DNA from: Batrachochytrium dendrobatidis JAM81
Lineage: Eukaryota; Chytridiomycota; Chytridiomycetes; Rhizophydiales
NCBI RefSeq assembly: GCF_000203795.2
Contig: NW_006281103.1
Coordinates: forward strand, 296,075-360,074
DNA length: 64,000 nt
Direction of reading: 5' to 3'
The position numbers and the translations under genes were made by a program. The notes under the pieces were generated by a model that saw nothing but the letters and a program-made list of their open reading frames with translations, was not told where the DNA came from and made no database searches. The first letter of the stretch is position 1. Every line of letters begins with the position of its first letter. Positions 1 to 12,009 of the stretch are shown piece after piece.

Positions 1-1437
1 AAACAATTTTACTCCGTCGTAATGAAGACTGGCAAAGAACCACATTTCCAACATCCAACCATCCATAGAAGGATTTCCATCATGCCGAGTAGCTTTGGCC
101 AATTTACGAATCAGGTCTGGTCCTTTCTTGATGGCCAACATAACCCCGGCAAATCGACTGACAATAGATGTTTTTCGAGGGAACACATCATTCTCTACTA
201 AACTTGAACTGAAGAGACGATCCACGACATTATTAGACTGGTCGCCTATTGTGCCTTTGACGTATGGAAAAATATCATTGACAAAAGTGACTAATCCATA
301 TGTTTGTTGGATCACATCTTTGGTCGCAAAAAGAAACATACATCTGGCAGAAGCACCCGCAAAGTATAGTTTAGAACGGACCAAGTCTTCACAAGACGAA
401 TCAATCTGTAAATCAGAATCCAAAACAGCCTTGACATGGTTAAAAAATTCGTCATTTTGAACAGCATGAATATACTATTCTTCCTTTCAAGAATAGACGT
501 TGAATTGTTTGAGATTCAACAGCATATCTTCCTCCAACTTTGCTTTGTAACGTGAAGACATCAAACAAACGACAACCAATCTTCTTTTTTTTCGGTCTTT
601 TTCGAGCCATGAATAGCAAGCTTGCTGTACATCAATGTGTTTTTGTCCATTTGAAGTGTATCCATCAATAAACACAATGTGTTGTTTTGATTCATCTACT
701 TTATGCAAAATATCAAAAAGTTTGTCGATATTGCTGTCGTAGATTTCCTGGGATTTCTTTGAATCGCCCTCCAAACGAACACATACTGGATAACAATCTA
801 TGTACAAATGAATCCAAGTAACAACCCAGTCCTTTTTGTCCAGAGTTGAGGCAAATGCCAGAACATTAGTTGACTTACCAGTTCCTGGTGGTCCTAGAAT
901 CCAACCAAGAACCCCATTATCAATGACTTTTTCCCGTAAAAAACTGAATTGCTCATGAAAAGTTGGACGGCAATAAAGAATGAGTTTTTGAGTAGATAGA
1001 CCAGTCTTGGCCAAGTAATTTGTGTCAAGTTTGAAAATGGTCAAATTTGGGTCGTATGAAAGTTGAGCAAGTGTTGATACTTTCTCCCATTCACTTGTTC
1101 TTCTTTTCTTGTATCCTGCTGTTAAAGTAGAACCTGCGGCAAAAAGGTCAGTTTGAGTAGGCTGTCTTGAAGGTGGTGGTAAACAACCAATAACAACACA
1201 AGAACCATCTTGAGTAAAGTATTATTGAGGAAGGGAGTCGAGTAAAGCCCAGGTGTTGATTAGTTGGTCCTTGTTGGTGTTGGTGTATAGTTGCAGTTGA
1301 GGAGCATCAATGTCAGCCATAGCAGGACCATACTCAGACTTGATAGCATCCTGAATGTCACTCAGGTCTTCAAAGTCAGTCACATCGATTTCAGCAGTAA
1401 GTGTGTCGTATTCAACATTGAGGAATCGTTTTGGCAT
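1..1437 (-). pseudogene. Crinkler (CRN)-type protein, pseudogene with three in-frame stops, 3' end off the window
   Basis: Read on the minus strand from the ATG at 1437, one reading frame runs to base 1 and is broken only by TAA (1222-1224), TGA (487-489) and TAG (475-477). The first 71 codons give a ubiquitin-like CRN header ending in an LQLY-type motif. A P-loop NTPase follows with Walker A GPPGTGKS (871-894). The C-terminal part between the stops and the window edge is again fully open (158 codons). CRN proteins are modular effector-like proteins with a header, an NTPase and a variable C-terminal domain. All three stops can be explained by single C-to-T or G-to-A changes, and no GT-AG intron fits around them. 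I infer a recently inactivated gene. A sequencing error is unlikely to create three separate stops without a frameshift. It lies head to head with the intact CRN at 3962. Confidence 0.82.
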
Positions 1438-1595
1438 TTTATGAAAAGAAAAAAGAGTAAAAAAGCAATTTATTTGTCAAATTGTAAAACAAAAATCGAC
1501 TTTTTAATCGAGTCAAAATAACAAAATTTTGGGATATTTCAAGACAATTCACACGATTGAAATATTTGGAAATTAGTCAAATTTACATCAGAATT

Positions 1596-1675
1596 AATGT
1601 CTCATTAATGTGAGACATTACTAGTGTGAGAGTGTTGACTTGCATTGTGTGAGACATTAGTAGTGTGTGAATGTG
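1596..1675. repeat. Palindrome and repeated GTGAGACATT motif
   Basis: Bases 1596-1619 form a palindrome: AATGTCTCA, a short spacer, then TGAGACATT. The GTGAGACATT half is repeated twice more before 1675, separated by AGTGTG-rich sequence. It lies 160-240 bp upstream of the CRN pseudogene start, so it could be an old regulatory array or the end of a mobile element. Nothing in the sequence decides between these. Confidence 0.6.
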
Positions 1676-1784
1676 AGACATTTCTGAATAGTTTAACAAT
1701 CAAAAACCATCAACAATGACGTTTGAACTGGGATTCACATGACTTTCTTGGTTTCTTCCATCTTATGAACACACTCACTCACTT

Positions 1785-1835
1785 GTTAATAAACAACACA
1801 ATCGAATATTGATTCATTCCTTTACATCCTTGATC
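1785..1835 (+). repeat. Direct repeat, copy 1 (partner at 3266-3315)
   Basis: An AATAAACAACACAAT core is followed by a diverged TATTGATTCATTCCTT tail. The same order occurs at 3266-3315 as AATAAACAACACAAT followed by CATTGGTTCATTCCTT. The copies are in direct orientation about 1.5 kb apart between the two CRN loci. They may mark a duplicated promoter segment or ends of an inserted element. Confidence 0.55.
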
Positions 1836-3265
1836 AACTGCAACACACTTGACAATAATGACAACCATCAATATGCCATCATATGTTCACGATTCTCACA
1901 AGTAATATGAACTCAATTGAAAACGCTGTCACTAGCGCATTTGGTCAGTTGCAGAGTCAAACCAATGACATTGTTGTCATGATGACCAAACACGACAGTG
2001 TCATTCGATCATTACTGGGACAGATCTTGGTCAAACTGGACTCTGGTTGCTCACCAACACATGCAGTTGTTATACCAGTTGTGGTATTCGAAACCATTTC
2101 CACGACTGTGGACATCACCGCAACAGTGACTGTGTTTTGTCCACAAAGTCAATCCAAGTTGTTCATATGCGACAACAGCACGTTGCACACACGCAGACTG
2201 TCGATACGGAATGCCAAGCAACAATCAACTTATTCCGTAATCGTGCAATTGTTGACATAAATACCATTGTGGTCAATGCTGTATCGACTGGTGTCAAACC
2301 TTGAATGAATGCTGCAACTCGCATTTGTTTATTGCGTTTTGCATCGAATGCAATGTGCACACTCAATAAACTTTGTGGTATTCTGGTCACATTCCGTATC
2401 AATCTGCAACGGATTACCAACATGCATACAATCAACAACACGATCAGATTATTAGTAGATCAATCTATTGCTGTCAAACTTGTAGTCATGACCCAACTCG
2501 GTACAAATCAGGTCAAGTTTGATCCAGAAACTCCAACAAAAACCATCAACCCGACCACTGAACTGGCTGCTCGTTGACGGTTTGCTGATTATGTGGGTTT
2601 ATTGTTGATGGGTAAGCGTGTAAACTGTCGTACACGCAATTTATACTGCGAGTTGATGGTCAAGTCTGACAATCTGCATTCGTGAACTTGTGTGCAAACA
2701 GTGTTTTGTTGGATCTCAAACATCCTGCAACTCGCACAGTTGTTTGCACAGTTGCTCGTCTATCAATCCAACTGGATCTGCAACTCTGTCAAGCAAATCC
2801 GTAGTGCAATCTGCTGATGTTGATGTGACTACAATAAACACGAAACTCACCAAAATAACACTTGCTGATCTGACAGGTCAATGAGTGACACTCTAACCAT
2901 TAATACCAAACAAACAACGTTTTGAATCAACAATCAACTGTCATGACAATTGGTAACATTCGTGGTCATTTGGCATCCATCTCAAACCATCACATCAAAC
3001 ACATTTCCAAAATCGATTGCTGGACAACTCAACTCGGTGCACGAGTCCGCATTACTGTGTCAGAGTTGTTAAACATTGGTAATGTGAAAATATCATAAAT
3101 AACGAGATATTTCAGAGACTCACACGACGCATATATGTTTGAGGCGATGTCTATCGCAGCCATCACTTGTGCAATAACAAGAGACTTTCTCAGCTATGAC
3201 GTCTAATTCACGGATACGCATAGCCGTTATCCACATCCTTATAAAATGATCAATGTTTTCTTTTA

Positions 3266-3315
3266 TCAATAAACAACACAATTAACTCATTGGTTCATTC
3301 CTTCATTCTCATCTT
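3266..3315 (+). repeat. Direct repeat, copy 2 (partner at 1785-1835)
   Basis: Shares the AATAAACAACACAAT core and the GTTCATTCCTT tail with the copy at 1785-1835. Flanking sequence outside about 45 bp does not align by eye. Confidence 0.55.
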
Positions 3316-3854
3316 TTACTTTTGATATTCCTCCAAAACTATACTACATTAATATGTTGTCATACTTCCAAGAGCAACAGTATTGCTGTGGTGTGATGTT
3401 GGCAACTACACACAACTTGACATGAATGACAATGTTGATGCCGAAACTGTCAATGTATTACAGTGTATTGGTCAACAGTGACTGCAATCAATGACAATAT
3501 TGCAGTCAGTTCAATCCAATTGTTGATTGGAACAATCATTATCCACTTGTCAGATTCAGCATGTAAATGAATGTTTTGTAACATATTTACTAATCCAACA
3601 ATTGACTGATTAACAATAATTGAATATTAAAATGTAATCAATTGAGTTGAATTGACACTCGATTGAACAATACAAATAAACACATGACAAATGTCTAAAC
3701 ACTATTCAAAGTGTGTGAATTTGAATACATGACAAATTAATACAATTTGACAGTTTTAATTTCACACAAAAATGTTTAATATTCAAAGCATGTGAATTTG
3801 TTTCACATTGTTTCAAACAATTAAATTTTGGATTTAAAGTCGGATTTTTTCCTT

Positions 3855-3960
3855 TCTTCATTCCATTCCATTACATTCCATTCTTATTTATTCTACTCAC
3901 TTCATTCTACTCCACTTTATTCCATTTCTTTTTACCATATCTCTTTTATTTCATAATTTC
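3855..3960 (+). promoter_or_regulatory. Pyrimidine-rich CATTC-repeat leader of the CRN gene
   Basis: Immediately before the CRN ATG the plus strand becomes a C/T-rich tract made of imperfect CATTC/CATTA pentamers (for example CATTCCATTCCATTACATTC). Pyrimidine-rich tracts next to the start are common in fungal promoters. A role as promoter or 5' leader is inferred from position only. Confidence 0.4.
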
Positions 3961-3961
3961 A

Positions 3962-6274
3962 ATGGAAAACAGACAATTCTACATTCAATACCTCCACAAC
4001 CAGCCAGTTGGTTTGAGAACTCATATTCTCAACACCAATACTTTTGTCTGGCTTCAAACCCTGTTTACTGTTGCTGACTTGGTCGCTGCTTACAAGACTG
4101 CCACCACTCCCCTCCTTGACGGGATTTCCTTAGCACACCTCACCATCCATTATGTGGTGGATGGTCCAGCCATTGCTGGGAATACTCTGTTGACCTCCAT
4201 TCAGGAGCCGGTTGGTTCCTACAACCAACCGCTTGTCATCAAGGCCAACAATGGTACTGGACAAGGCATCTCTAATTCAATGTCAGGAGCTCCAGTAGGT
4301 TCGAATACCGGAATGGTTTCAGGAACATTCGAAGAAACTGCAGATACCGAAACCACTGTGTCACTTTTAAAGTATCATCACATTGCCGATTCTTTAAAAG
4401 ATGACGACTGTGTCGTGCAAATTGTAAAAATTATCCTTGCAGTCACAGCTGGAGAATTTTCGGGGTCAAGCTTCAAAAATTTACCGTTTGCATTTCTCGA
4501 GGGCTCATCTGGCTCAGGAAAGAGTCAGATGGGCTTTAATATCAAAGCCAATATTGGTGATCGGAGGAGAGTGCATTATCTCCTGTTCGATCCTCCCGGT
4601 TCGACATCACAAAGAATCTACCGCAACTTTGAAAACATTTCAAAGTTGTTCAGCAAATGTTATGTAGAAGATGAGCACATGTACACTTCTGAAACTTCAT
4701 CTCCAAGCTGTGGTTCGCTGTTCAAAGAAAGTCTATATATGTATGGATTTATTTTTGAACTGCTATCCAACAAAATTCAGTCACCCACAGTCAGTATTGG
4801 CCCAAAGACTGGCAAAGATGTCCAAGAGCTGATGACTTCCAAAGGAATCCATCAACACAGACCAGTGTTTATTCTGGACGAGTGTATTGCTATTTCAGAC
4901 CAGTCCTTAAAAAAAGTGCGATTTGTGCGAAATTGCTTTCGTTCATTGGGTCTGGGACTCGTTATGATGGGAACAGATTCCAGAGCAGCCAAACTGCAAC
5001 TCAGCATTGGAGGAAGCAGTCGAAGTGATGTTCCAATGCCGTGGTGTCATGTGTTTGGGGAATTTCCAGCAGTAAAACTAGAACTAACAGGATTGCCACA
5101 AACACTACCAAGATATCTCAAATCTATCATACTCAACTCAAGGCCACTTTTTGCGCAGCTTGTCGCAGAAGAAATCGCAAACAATGCTTCAGATTTTGAC
5201 GAATTGATGAAAGCAGCGTTTATTAAACTGAAATCAGTCAAAAAGATATTTGGAAATCTTTACGGACAACTTGGACAGGTTCGGCTGTTTCATAACGCTC
5301 ACTGTCAACTGACCGATTTGGAAAGCCAATCGACCAATCTGGAAAACCAATCGACTCCATTGATTCACTCACACTTTGCCCAGCTAGATGGAAAAAAAAA
5401 CTTTATATTGATGAATGATGGATGTATTCAAGACCATTCTGCTTCTTGGGAACCGTCTTCGGTGTTTCCAGAGCTAAAGAACGATATTTTGCTTTACCTG
5501 CTGTTGATGGGTGGAAAGGGATTTTCCGCCTGTTATGCAGGGGATGGCAAGCAGGTGCCATATGCACATTTTTTGATGAAAGCCAAGAGTAATCCGGATT
5601 ATCGCAGCCATATTCTATACTTTTCGAATGCTGTACAGGATAGCAATGATGGAATGTTTCTCGAGTCTTTGCTATGTTCGACAGTCTGTTTGGCTTCACA
5701 TTCTAATGGCGTCAAGGGAATTGATCTAAAACCGTTTCTGTTGAATTTGGTATATCAGCTTCAGATTGATAAACCTGATTCCGAAGACGTCTCTATACTC
5801 GATCTGAACAGGCTCGATGGTATAACATTTACTGTACCTTTTCTTTCACCGCCAAACCAAAAGTGGCCCGATTTTGTTCAAATACCTGGTTTGAACTTTA
5901 ATTGGTTATCAAGAGCTCGAAACTCGGAAGGTATTGATTTGAAGACTTCCTGTGGACTTTTTGGAGAATCCAAAGATCACAAAGGTGTAATCAGCCTTGA
6001 AACAATGGTGAATATCATTGATAGGATTCCTGAAGCAGCAGAGGTGGAACTAGTTTTTACACGAAAACTTCAAGATTCGTACTTTAATCCTCCAGCTCCA
6101 TCGTTTGAAATTCAATTCCAAAGAAAAGGCCATGTTCTAAAAAAGGCTTACTACAAGATTGACGCTTCAAAGCCCAACACTTTGCTTGAACCAATCAAGG
6201 GTCTTCCGTGCGACCAGCCTGATATGGATGGAGTTGTTATTTTCTTTGAGATCAATGACAGGGTTATTATTTAA
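3962..6274 (+). CDS. Crinkler (CRN)-type protein, intact, single exon
   Basis: 770 residues without introns. Residues 1 to about 95 form a CRN-like ubiquitin-fold header. After a polar linker comes a P-loop NTPase with Walker A GSSGSGKS at residues 181-188 and a hydrophobic Walker B, FILDE, at residues 303-307. The long C-terminal part (about 400-770) is unrecognised by eye. In the Crinkler-RHS-type class this position holds a nuclease, kinase or other toxin-like domain, but I see no motif that settles which. The family is known from oomycetes and expanded in Batrachochytrium; its role in the chytrid is not established. There is no classical signal peptide. Being intronless among intron-rich genes fits the family. 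The start is the first ATG after a pyrimidine-rich leader and begins the header domain directly. Confidence 0.82.
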   Translation: MENRQFYIQYLHNQPVGLRTHILNTNTFVWLQTLFTVADLVAAYKTATTPLLDGISLAHLTIHYVVDGPAIAGNTLLTSIQEPVGSYNQPLVIKANNGTGQGISNSMSGAPVGSNTGMVSGTFEETADTETTVSLLKYHHIADSLKDDDCVVQIVKIILAVTAGEFSGSSFKNLPFAFLEGSSGSGKSQMGFNIKANIGDRRRVHYLLFDPPGSTSQRIYRNFENISKLFSKCYVEDEHMYTSETSSPSCGSLFKESLYMYGFIFELLSNKIQSPTVSIGPKTGKDVQELMTSKGIHQHRPVFILDECIAISDQSLKKVRFVRNCFRSLGLGLVMMGTDSRAAKLQLSIGGSSRSDVPMPWCHVFGEFPAVKLELTGLPQTLPRYLKSIILNSRPLFAQLVAEEIANNASDFDELMKAAFIKLKSVKKIFGNLYGQLGQVRLFHNAHCQLTDLESQSTNLENQSTPLIHSHFAQLDGKKNFILMNDGCIQDHSASWEPSSVFPELKNDILLYLLLMGGKGFSACYAGDGKQVPYAHFLMKAKSNPDYRSHILYFSNAVQDSNDGMFLESLLCSTVCLASHSNGVKGIDLKPFLLNLVYQLQIDKPDSEDVSILDLNRLDGITFTVPFLSPPNQKWPDFVQIPGLNFNWLSRARNSEGIDLKTSCGLFGESKDHKGVISLETMVNIIDRIPEAAEVELVFTRKLQDSYFNPPAPSFEIQFQRKGHVLKKAYYKIDASKPNTLLEPIKGLPCDQPDMDGVVIFFEINDRVII

Positions 6275-9200
6275 TGAGCATTGATATTTCCTCCCAATAA
6301 ATATATTTATTAATTTGTACAAATCTATAATAACTCGATCGAATTGAGCAAGTTGTTTTTGGATAAATATCAGTAATGATTACACAATCATTTAACAATC
6401 TATCCAGTTTCAAGGATATTGTTACAATTATGGGCAAGATATACAACAATCCAATCGTGTTCATTATGTCCATTGTGCTATCGAGTATGAATATTGCACA
6501 AAACTATCCATCATTCAAACTACAGACTATCCACTGTTGCACCTCGAGACTTTTGTTCATAATGACCTATTTTTGGTAGATTGTTGTTTTTGACAAGCTT
6601 GGACAAATCTAATAGTAATTATTGGCCAACAAAACTGGTATCATTTGGTGCCTTGTCTACACTGTTATAATTGACAGTTTTGGTGTTTCAAGTAGTGTAT
6701 ATTGAGAACATTGCATTATGGAACCATTGCAATGTACGACACAAAGTTGGATGATGTGCGCAATGACGTACATCATATCAGCTATAAATGGATCAATGCA
6801 TACCTTTGTAATAAACAACCAGCTTTATTACTACACCTGCCGAGTCTCTAGTTTCATAATAGTCTTTGATTTCCAACATGAATACCGCTACATTCAAAAT
6901 GCACAACACGCTTGCTATGGAACAAAAACAGCACTATTGTTCACGTTGCTACAAGTATATTGGGATCATCATTGAATCACACACTGCTGGTAGCTGTAAA
7001 TCGGACGACAAAAACACAAACAGTGATGTTGAACATGATGAGTAAACCTAGTTGTATTGGTTGCTGTTGCACAAAAACAGCTGTTTTTAACAGTACATTT
7101 TGAATATCGTAATGTTGATCAATCACAAATATATGGGTTTTGATGGGTCCGGTAGATCAATTCAGTGTATAGTAGTGATTAGTGCAATATGATCAATTCA
7201 AGCATGCCATGCCATGTCATGTCATTGTATTGGTAATGAATGATGTTATTGAATGGATGAGATTGAATGCAAGATAAATAAGTAAACCATCATGCAATAC
7301 ACGCTGGATTGTAGCATATCCTACTCGAGACTGTTGATGGTCCACTTTGAGCTGCAACAACGTGTCGGGTCTGGTTCAAGAGTTTGTTGTTCAGCACCAG
7401 AATCTTGAGCAACTGCACCATGCTCAGATTGTAACAATCATTGAAATACAACATTGTAGAACGAACCGAATCAAACCACTGCATTACCAGTTGATCCGAG
7501 ATGCATCATATGGTCAAGTTATACCAGACTGAACAACATCCAAGTAGTGTTGCTTGAATCCAGTTTTGTAAAACTGATGTTTCCAAACCATATTTGTCGC
7601 AACCCAAGTGTTTTTGATGTTCAATCTCAAGTCGAGTCTTGTGAATCGGACTGGATTGTTGTTGGTTTCCGGTATTCATGCTCTAAATCGGCAAGGTTTT
7701 CACTCGCCGAGTTGCCAATTCATAATGAATAATAGGTTCAGTCACTGTCAAGTTGAACACTAAACTTGCTATGTTGGCATCATGACCATTTGCTGTGTAA
7801 CTTGTGATTAAAACATTCCATTCACTGAAATTGGACTAGAATTGAACTGGAATCAACTACATATACATCATCTAGATCATCTGGATTAAAATCTGTCAAC
7901 AGACTGGATCCAGTATTTGTAGTCACACTGAGTTAGTGTCGCATATACTGAACACTAACTACAGTGACAGACTATTACAGTAAACAACTAGAGTGTCGTT
8001 TTACTGGATCCAAGCAAGTTGTCATTCAACAAGTACAGTCTTGTATTGTATTTATGTTATCGAGTACGATCAAAAGCATGCTACTAGTATATCAATAGCA
8101 CCATACAACACCAGTTCATTCGAATGATATTTGTTTGTTCATATAAACTATAAAACTGAATTTCAATTTGAATGGCAGTTGGAATTATCAGCTATAGATT
8201 TGCTACGTTTTGCGACACCGATTCCACAAAAATGACAACTCTGAATCAAACTCGGGTCAAACAACGCAAGAGTTTCTACAAGACTGCACAGATGTGATGA
8301 CTTTAAATTAAACAATGAGTTATCATCAAGACTTGGCTATTACAGTGCTGACCAACTCTCACTTTGACTGACTGATCGAGGACCTTCTTTACAACCATAC
8401 TGCCCATTTCTTGTTCAAAATACTGGAAATCATCATTTATTCATTACAATTACAGCAACTTGTAATCAACGTCGGATCAAATATCTCACAACTGGAGTCG
8501 CCATTGTCTGAATCGAACTTTAAAATATCCCATTCTAAACAAAAAAGTATGAGAGCAACTCGATCAAATACTTGAAAAGAACAAAGTCAACCCCCACTGA
8601 TTCAACACTTGTATGTATGTATGTTGGAATCAGGTCAAGCCTGTGCTGTAAACTAGTTGTTACATCAATCGTCAAAAACAATCCCAGAAAACAAATTCAA
8701 TATTTCACACTATTTGTCGTTTGCTACAACATGCTTTGATTCAGTTACATCAGGCAATGAGTCTCGGACTTTATTCGATTGCTCCACTCATCATTTGTCT
8801 GTTTTTACCCGAAACGTTCAGATACAAGTGGAAAAAGATTGGATGGTGATTTCTTAAAGGTTCATGGTCACTTTGAATGTTTTACGTCGCGGAAAGAGTT
8901 TATATTACTGAAGCAAGCAAGGATGACATGAGACTGGAAATGTCACAGGACTTGATTGGATGTAAAGCTGCAGCAAAGATTAGTCATTTGAACTCGGTGC
9001 ATGGAATTGTTACAAACTATATGCAGTTGAATTTCTTGCATAGTCTTGATGAAAAGATTGGATTGGACGAGTGCGTTGTGGATATGGATACGACTGGACC
9101 TAGTACAGATTATCTTGTCGATATCACTGCCAAAATCTATACAATATTATCTGATGAATGACATGGAGTTGATAAATATATTGGGATACAGACAAACAAG

Positions 9201-12009
9201 TACCAATGTTTTGACTAAACTGATATTGAAGGATGCTCTTGTTTTAATTTTGCCATTTCTATCTGAACGTTGCAACTGTGGTGAGGCATGGATAGTATTA
9301 CAACTGTAATGTCTGGACAACTGACTGTCTGAATAACAGTAACTATTTCCAGTGATGCTGATTTGTAAACACTCGAACTATTCAACAACACTCTATCAAT
9401 GCATTTGCAAGAGTCATTGGACGTATCCGTTGTTTGAAAGTTGATTCGCATACATTCAGAAGTGGAAGTTATGAAGCTTATTTCCACGCAAACACGATCA
9501 ATGTATTACTTTTTGTTGGATAGACTGTATCATCTGTCATCAATTCAGACACACTTGTCAGTTCTGTTCCGTATACAATGAGTCACATATGGACACATAT
9601 GGACACCAATGCAACAATCAAGAATCAATTGTCATTTACAAGTCTGAATTGTCAACCAACAATCGTACTAATGGACCAACGGACCAATGCCAAATCACCT
9701 GCACATCAGACAGTTTATTGGACATGACTTGATTGTTTTTGACAACTGTTTGATAATTGCTTGATGACTGTTTGATGACTCGAGTAATCCAATCACACAT
9801 TGCTGGCAATTAAATGTAACTATACAATGTGTCATGTATACATTGGATACTATCAGTTTATCAGTGACTATCTGGTATTTGTTTATGCATGATTAGTTGG
9901 ACTACTATTTGCAATCAACACAATAACTGGTGTCAATGACCGATAACAATGAAACCAAACGATTGACCACATCAGATTATACACGCTCATTCTGGAATGC
10001 AACTTTGCATCGATATCGTAAATATCAATCAGAATCCGAGCCAAACGAGTCAAGCGAGTGTCGCAAGCTTGCATTCATTTGAAAATACTCGATATCAGGC
10101 TAAAGTTGCATGTGAAATGGTCATTTGTACAAGGTTAAACAACATCGACATTTACAATCAATGTGATGTTGGAACAGAGCTGCTATTTCCGAATTTAAAA
10201 GTCCAAATTGTACATATTGTTATCAAGTCTAATCCACACCCTTCATGTCATGTCATGCTTGATAGTTTCATACACTGCTGCAAGAGTTGTATTGTGTGTA
10301 TTTCGAGTATTTCCATCACTCCATCACACTGTATTGGCTCAAACAACTCAAACAGATTGTCATAATCTGACATGATTCCAAAATAATTGCAATCGGTTAT
10401 ATTTGACATGATCGGATCANNNNNNNNNNNNNNNNNNNNNNNNNNNNNNNNNNNNNNNNNNNNNNNNNNNNNNNNNNNNNNNNNNNNNNNNNNNNNNNNN
10501 NNNNNNNNNNNNNNNNNNNTGGATTCACTTGCATTCCGAATGAGCCATCATGTGGTAACCCAATTGTTTAGTATTGGTTGTTATTTGATAATGTCACATT
10601 TTGTGTCCTGTCATGAGATTGATTTCATCTGAACATTTGACAACCGTGCAAGAAACATTGATTGAACTCGTACAGTTTCATATGCAAGTGCATCAGTAGT
10701 GTATCGACCAACGAGACCAATTTTGTTGGTTGATACTCGTTGATACTCACTGGTAACTTGATGAAAATGTGTCAAACCATGACTTTCATGACAACACTGT
10801 ACAAACTGTACGAGTTTAAAAGATTATTGGTGGATGTTGTCCAACTCTGATGATATTACTCATTGACGGGTGATCGATGAATATCTTGTATCAAACTATC
10901 ATGCAAATCAAGCACATTTCAAGCAAATGGGTTACAAAGTTGAATGTTTGGGGATGCGAATTTCAACTTTCGGAAACACTGAAATGGACAGCATCATCAA
11001 ATGTAACAATAATTACCAAATGATTTCAAACAGGTCGTTTACATCCAAAAACACTCTGTCATACTTGGCACCCAATACCTCGCAGTACCTCACAATACAT
11101 CCATGGACCAGTTCTTGACAGCATTTAATGTTGAAGTGTAAATGGATGCATTTACCCAGAGTAACCCAGAATACATACAAGAACGCAACGGAAAACTAGC
11201 TGATATGCTTCGATATTGTTTTAAAATCAAGCAAACGATTTGATCAGACATTACAATTGAAAGTCCAATTGGATTTGGAAATTACAATATCGGATGGTAC
11301 ACATGAATTGGAATCATTATCCTGTAATGGCCTTTGTTTGATGGAACTAGTTATTTGATAACTTTATAATCAACGGAAAATAAAAGTTTATCGTGGTAGA
11401 TTCGTACTAGTTACACTTGGAGTGGTTTACGGGCTATTGATAAAAGACTGCTGAATGACATGGTGTACAAGACAAAGTTGACACTGCGACTGATGTGTGT
11501 GATCAGTCAGGCTATTGATGCAACCATTTTGACACCACAATCAACGAGTCAAACCAGTCAAACCAGCCAAATTGGTCGGATCTGATATCAACACACATGA
11601 CTGTTGCTGGTATTGGTGTTGCATGTGTCAATACGACATGACAAGCAATATCATATCGACACAATACACACATGCATGCCAGCATCATCAATGTGTACAA
11701 CTATGCAATATACAATCAACTGTATTGTATTGGAAATACAAGTGTCAATGTACAATATGATATCATGCCAACCAAGACTGTGTACAATAATCAGATATAA
11801 TGCAATATCCAGTATCAAATGATAATTGTACTTTATTCAAATAAAAATACAACGGACTTGGTTGAAACCAATACAGATTAACATTCAAATCAATTGGATG
11901 GATCGTCATTTCTGAGTCACTGAAAGAGTGATTCCAATCCATCCATAAACTTGGAAAACCCTTTCCGTTTATTGCAGGGAACTCTGGATTCCCTGGATAC
12001 AGATGATGA
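6275..12009. other. Gene-poor AT-rich region with an assembly gap
   Basis: All open frames here are under 125 codons, lie in many frames on both strands and show no recognisable motif. Candidates such as 8877-9161, 9997-10365 and 10870-11118 (plus) look like chance frames or eroded remnants. Small tandem repeats occur, such as ACATATGGAC units near 9589-9615 and TGTTTGATGACT-like units near 9740-9780. I see no RNA gene. Confidence 0.55.
10420..10519. other. Assembly gap (100 N)
   Basis: A run of exactly 100 N, the conventional size for a scaffold gap of unknown length. Any feature crossing it cannot be judged, and a short frame spanning it is an artefact. Confidence 0.99.

Larger units (their letters stand above)
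1438..3961. other. Repeat-bearing intergenic region between two head-to-head CRN loci
   Basis: No convincing gene. Short open frames at 1883-2260 and 2305-2577 (plus) are interrupted and unrecognised. They may be remnants of a decayed protein gene, but I cannot assign one. The region holds a palindrome with flanking GTGAGACATT copies (1596-1672) and a pair of direct repeats (1785-1835, 3266-3315). Next to the CRN start is a pyrimidine-rich tract of CATTC units. Confidence 0.6.

Noticed and set aside
95..460. 121-codon plus-strand open frame
   Set aside because: It lies opposite the C-terminal part of the CRN pseudogene, whose minus-strand frame has clear CRN-like sequence; the plus frame has no motif.
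475..489. Programmed stop-codon readthrough or recoding in the CRN locus
   Set aside because: Three different stop codons, no known readthrough context, and normal stop usage in neighbouring genes make simple inactivation more likely.
10387..10632. Open frame spanning the N run
   Set aside because: It is an artefact of translating the 100-N gap as unknown residues.
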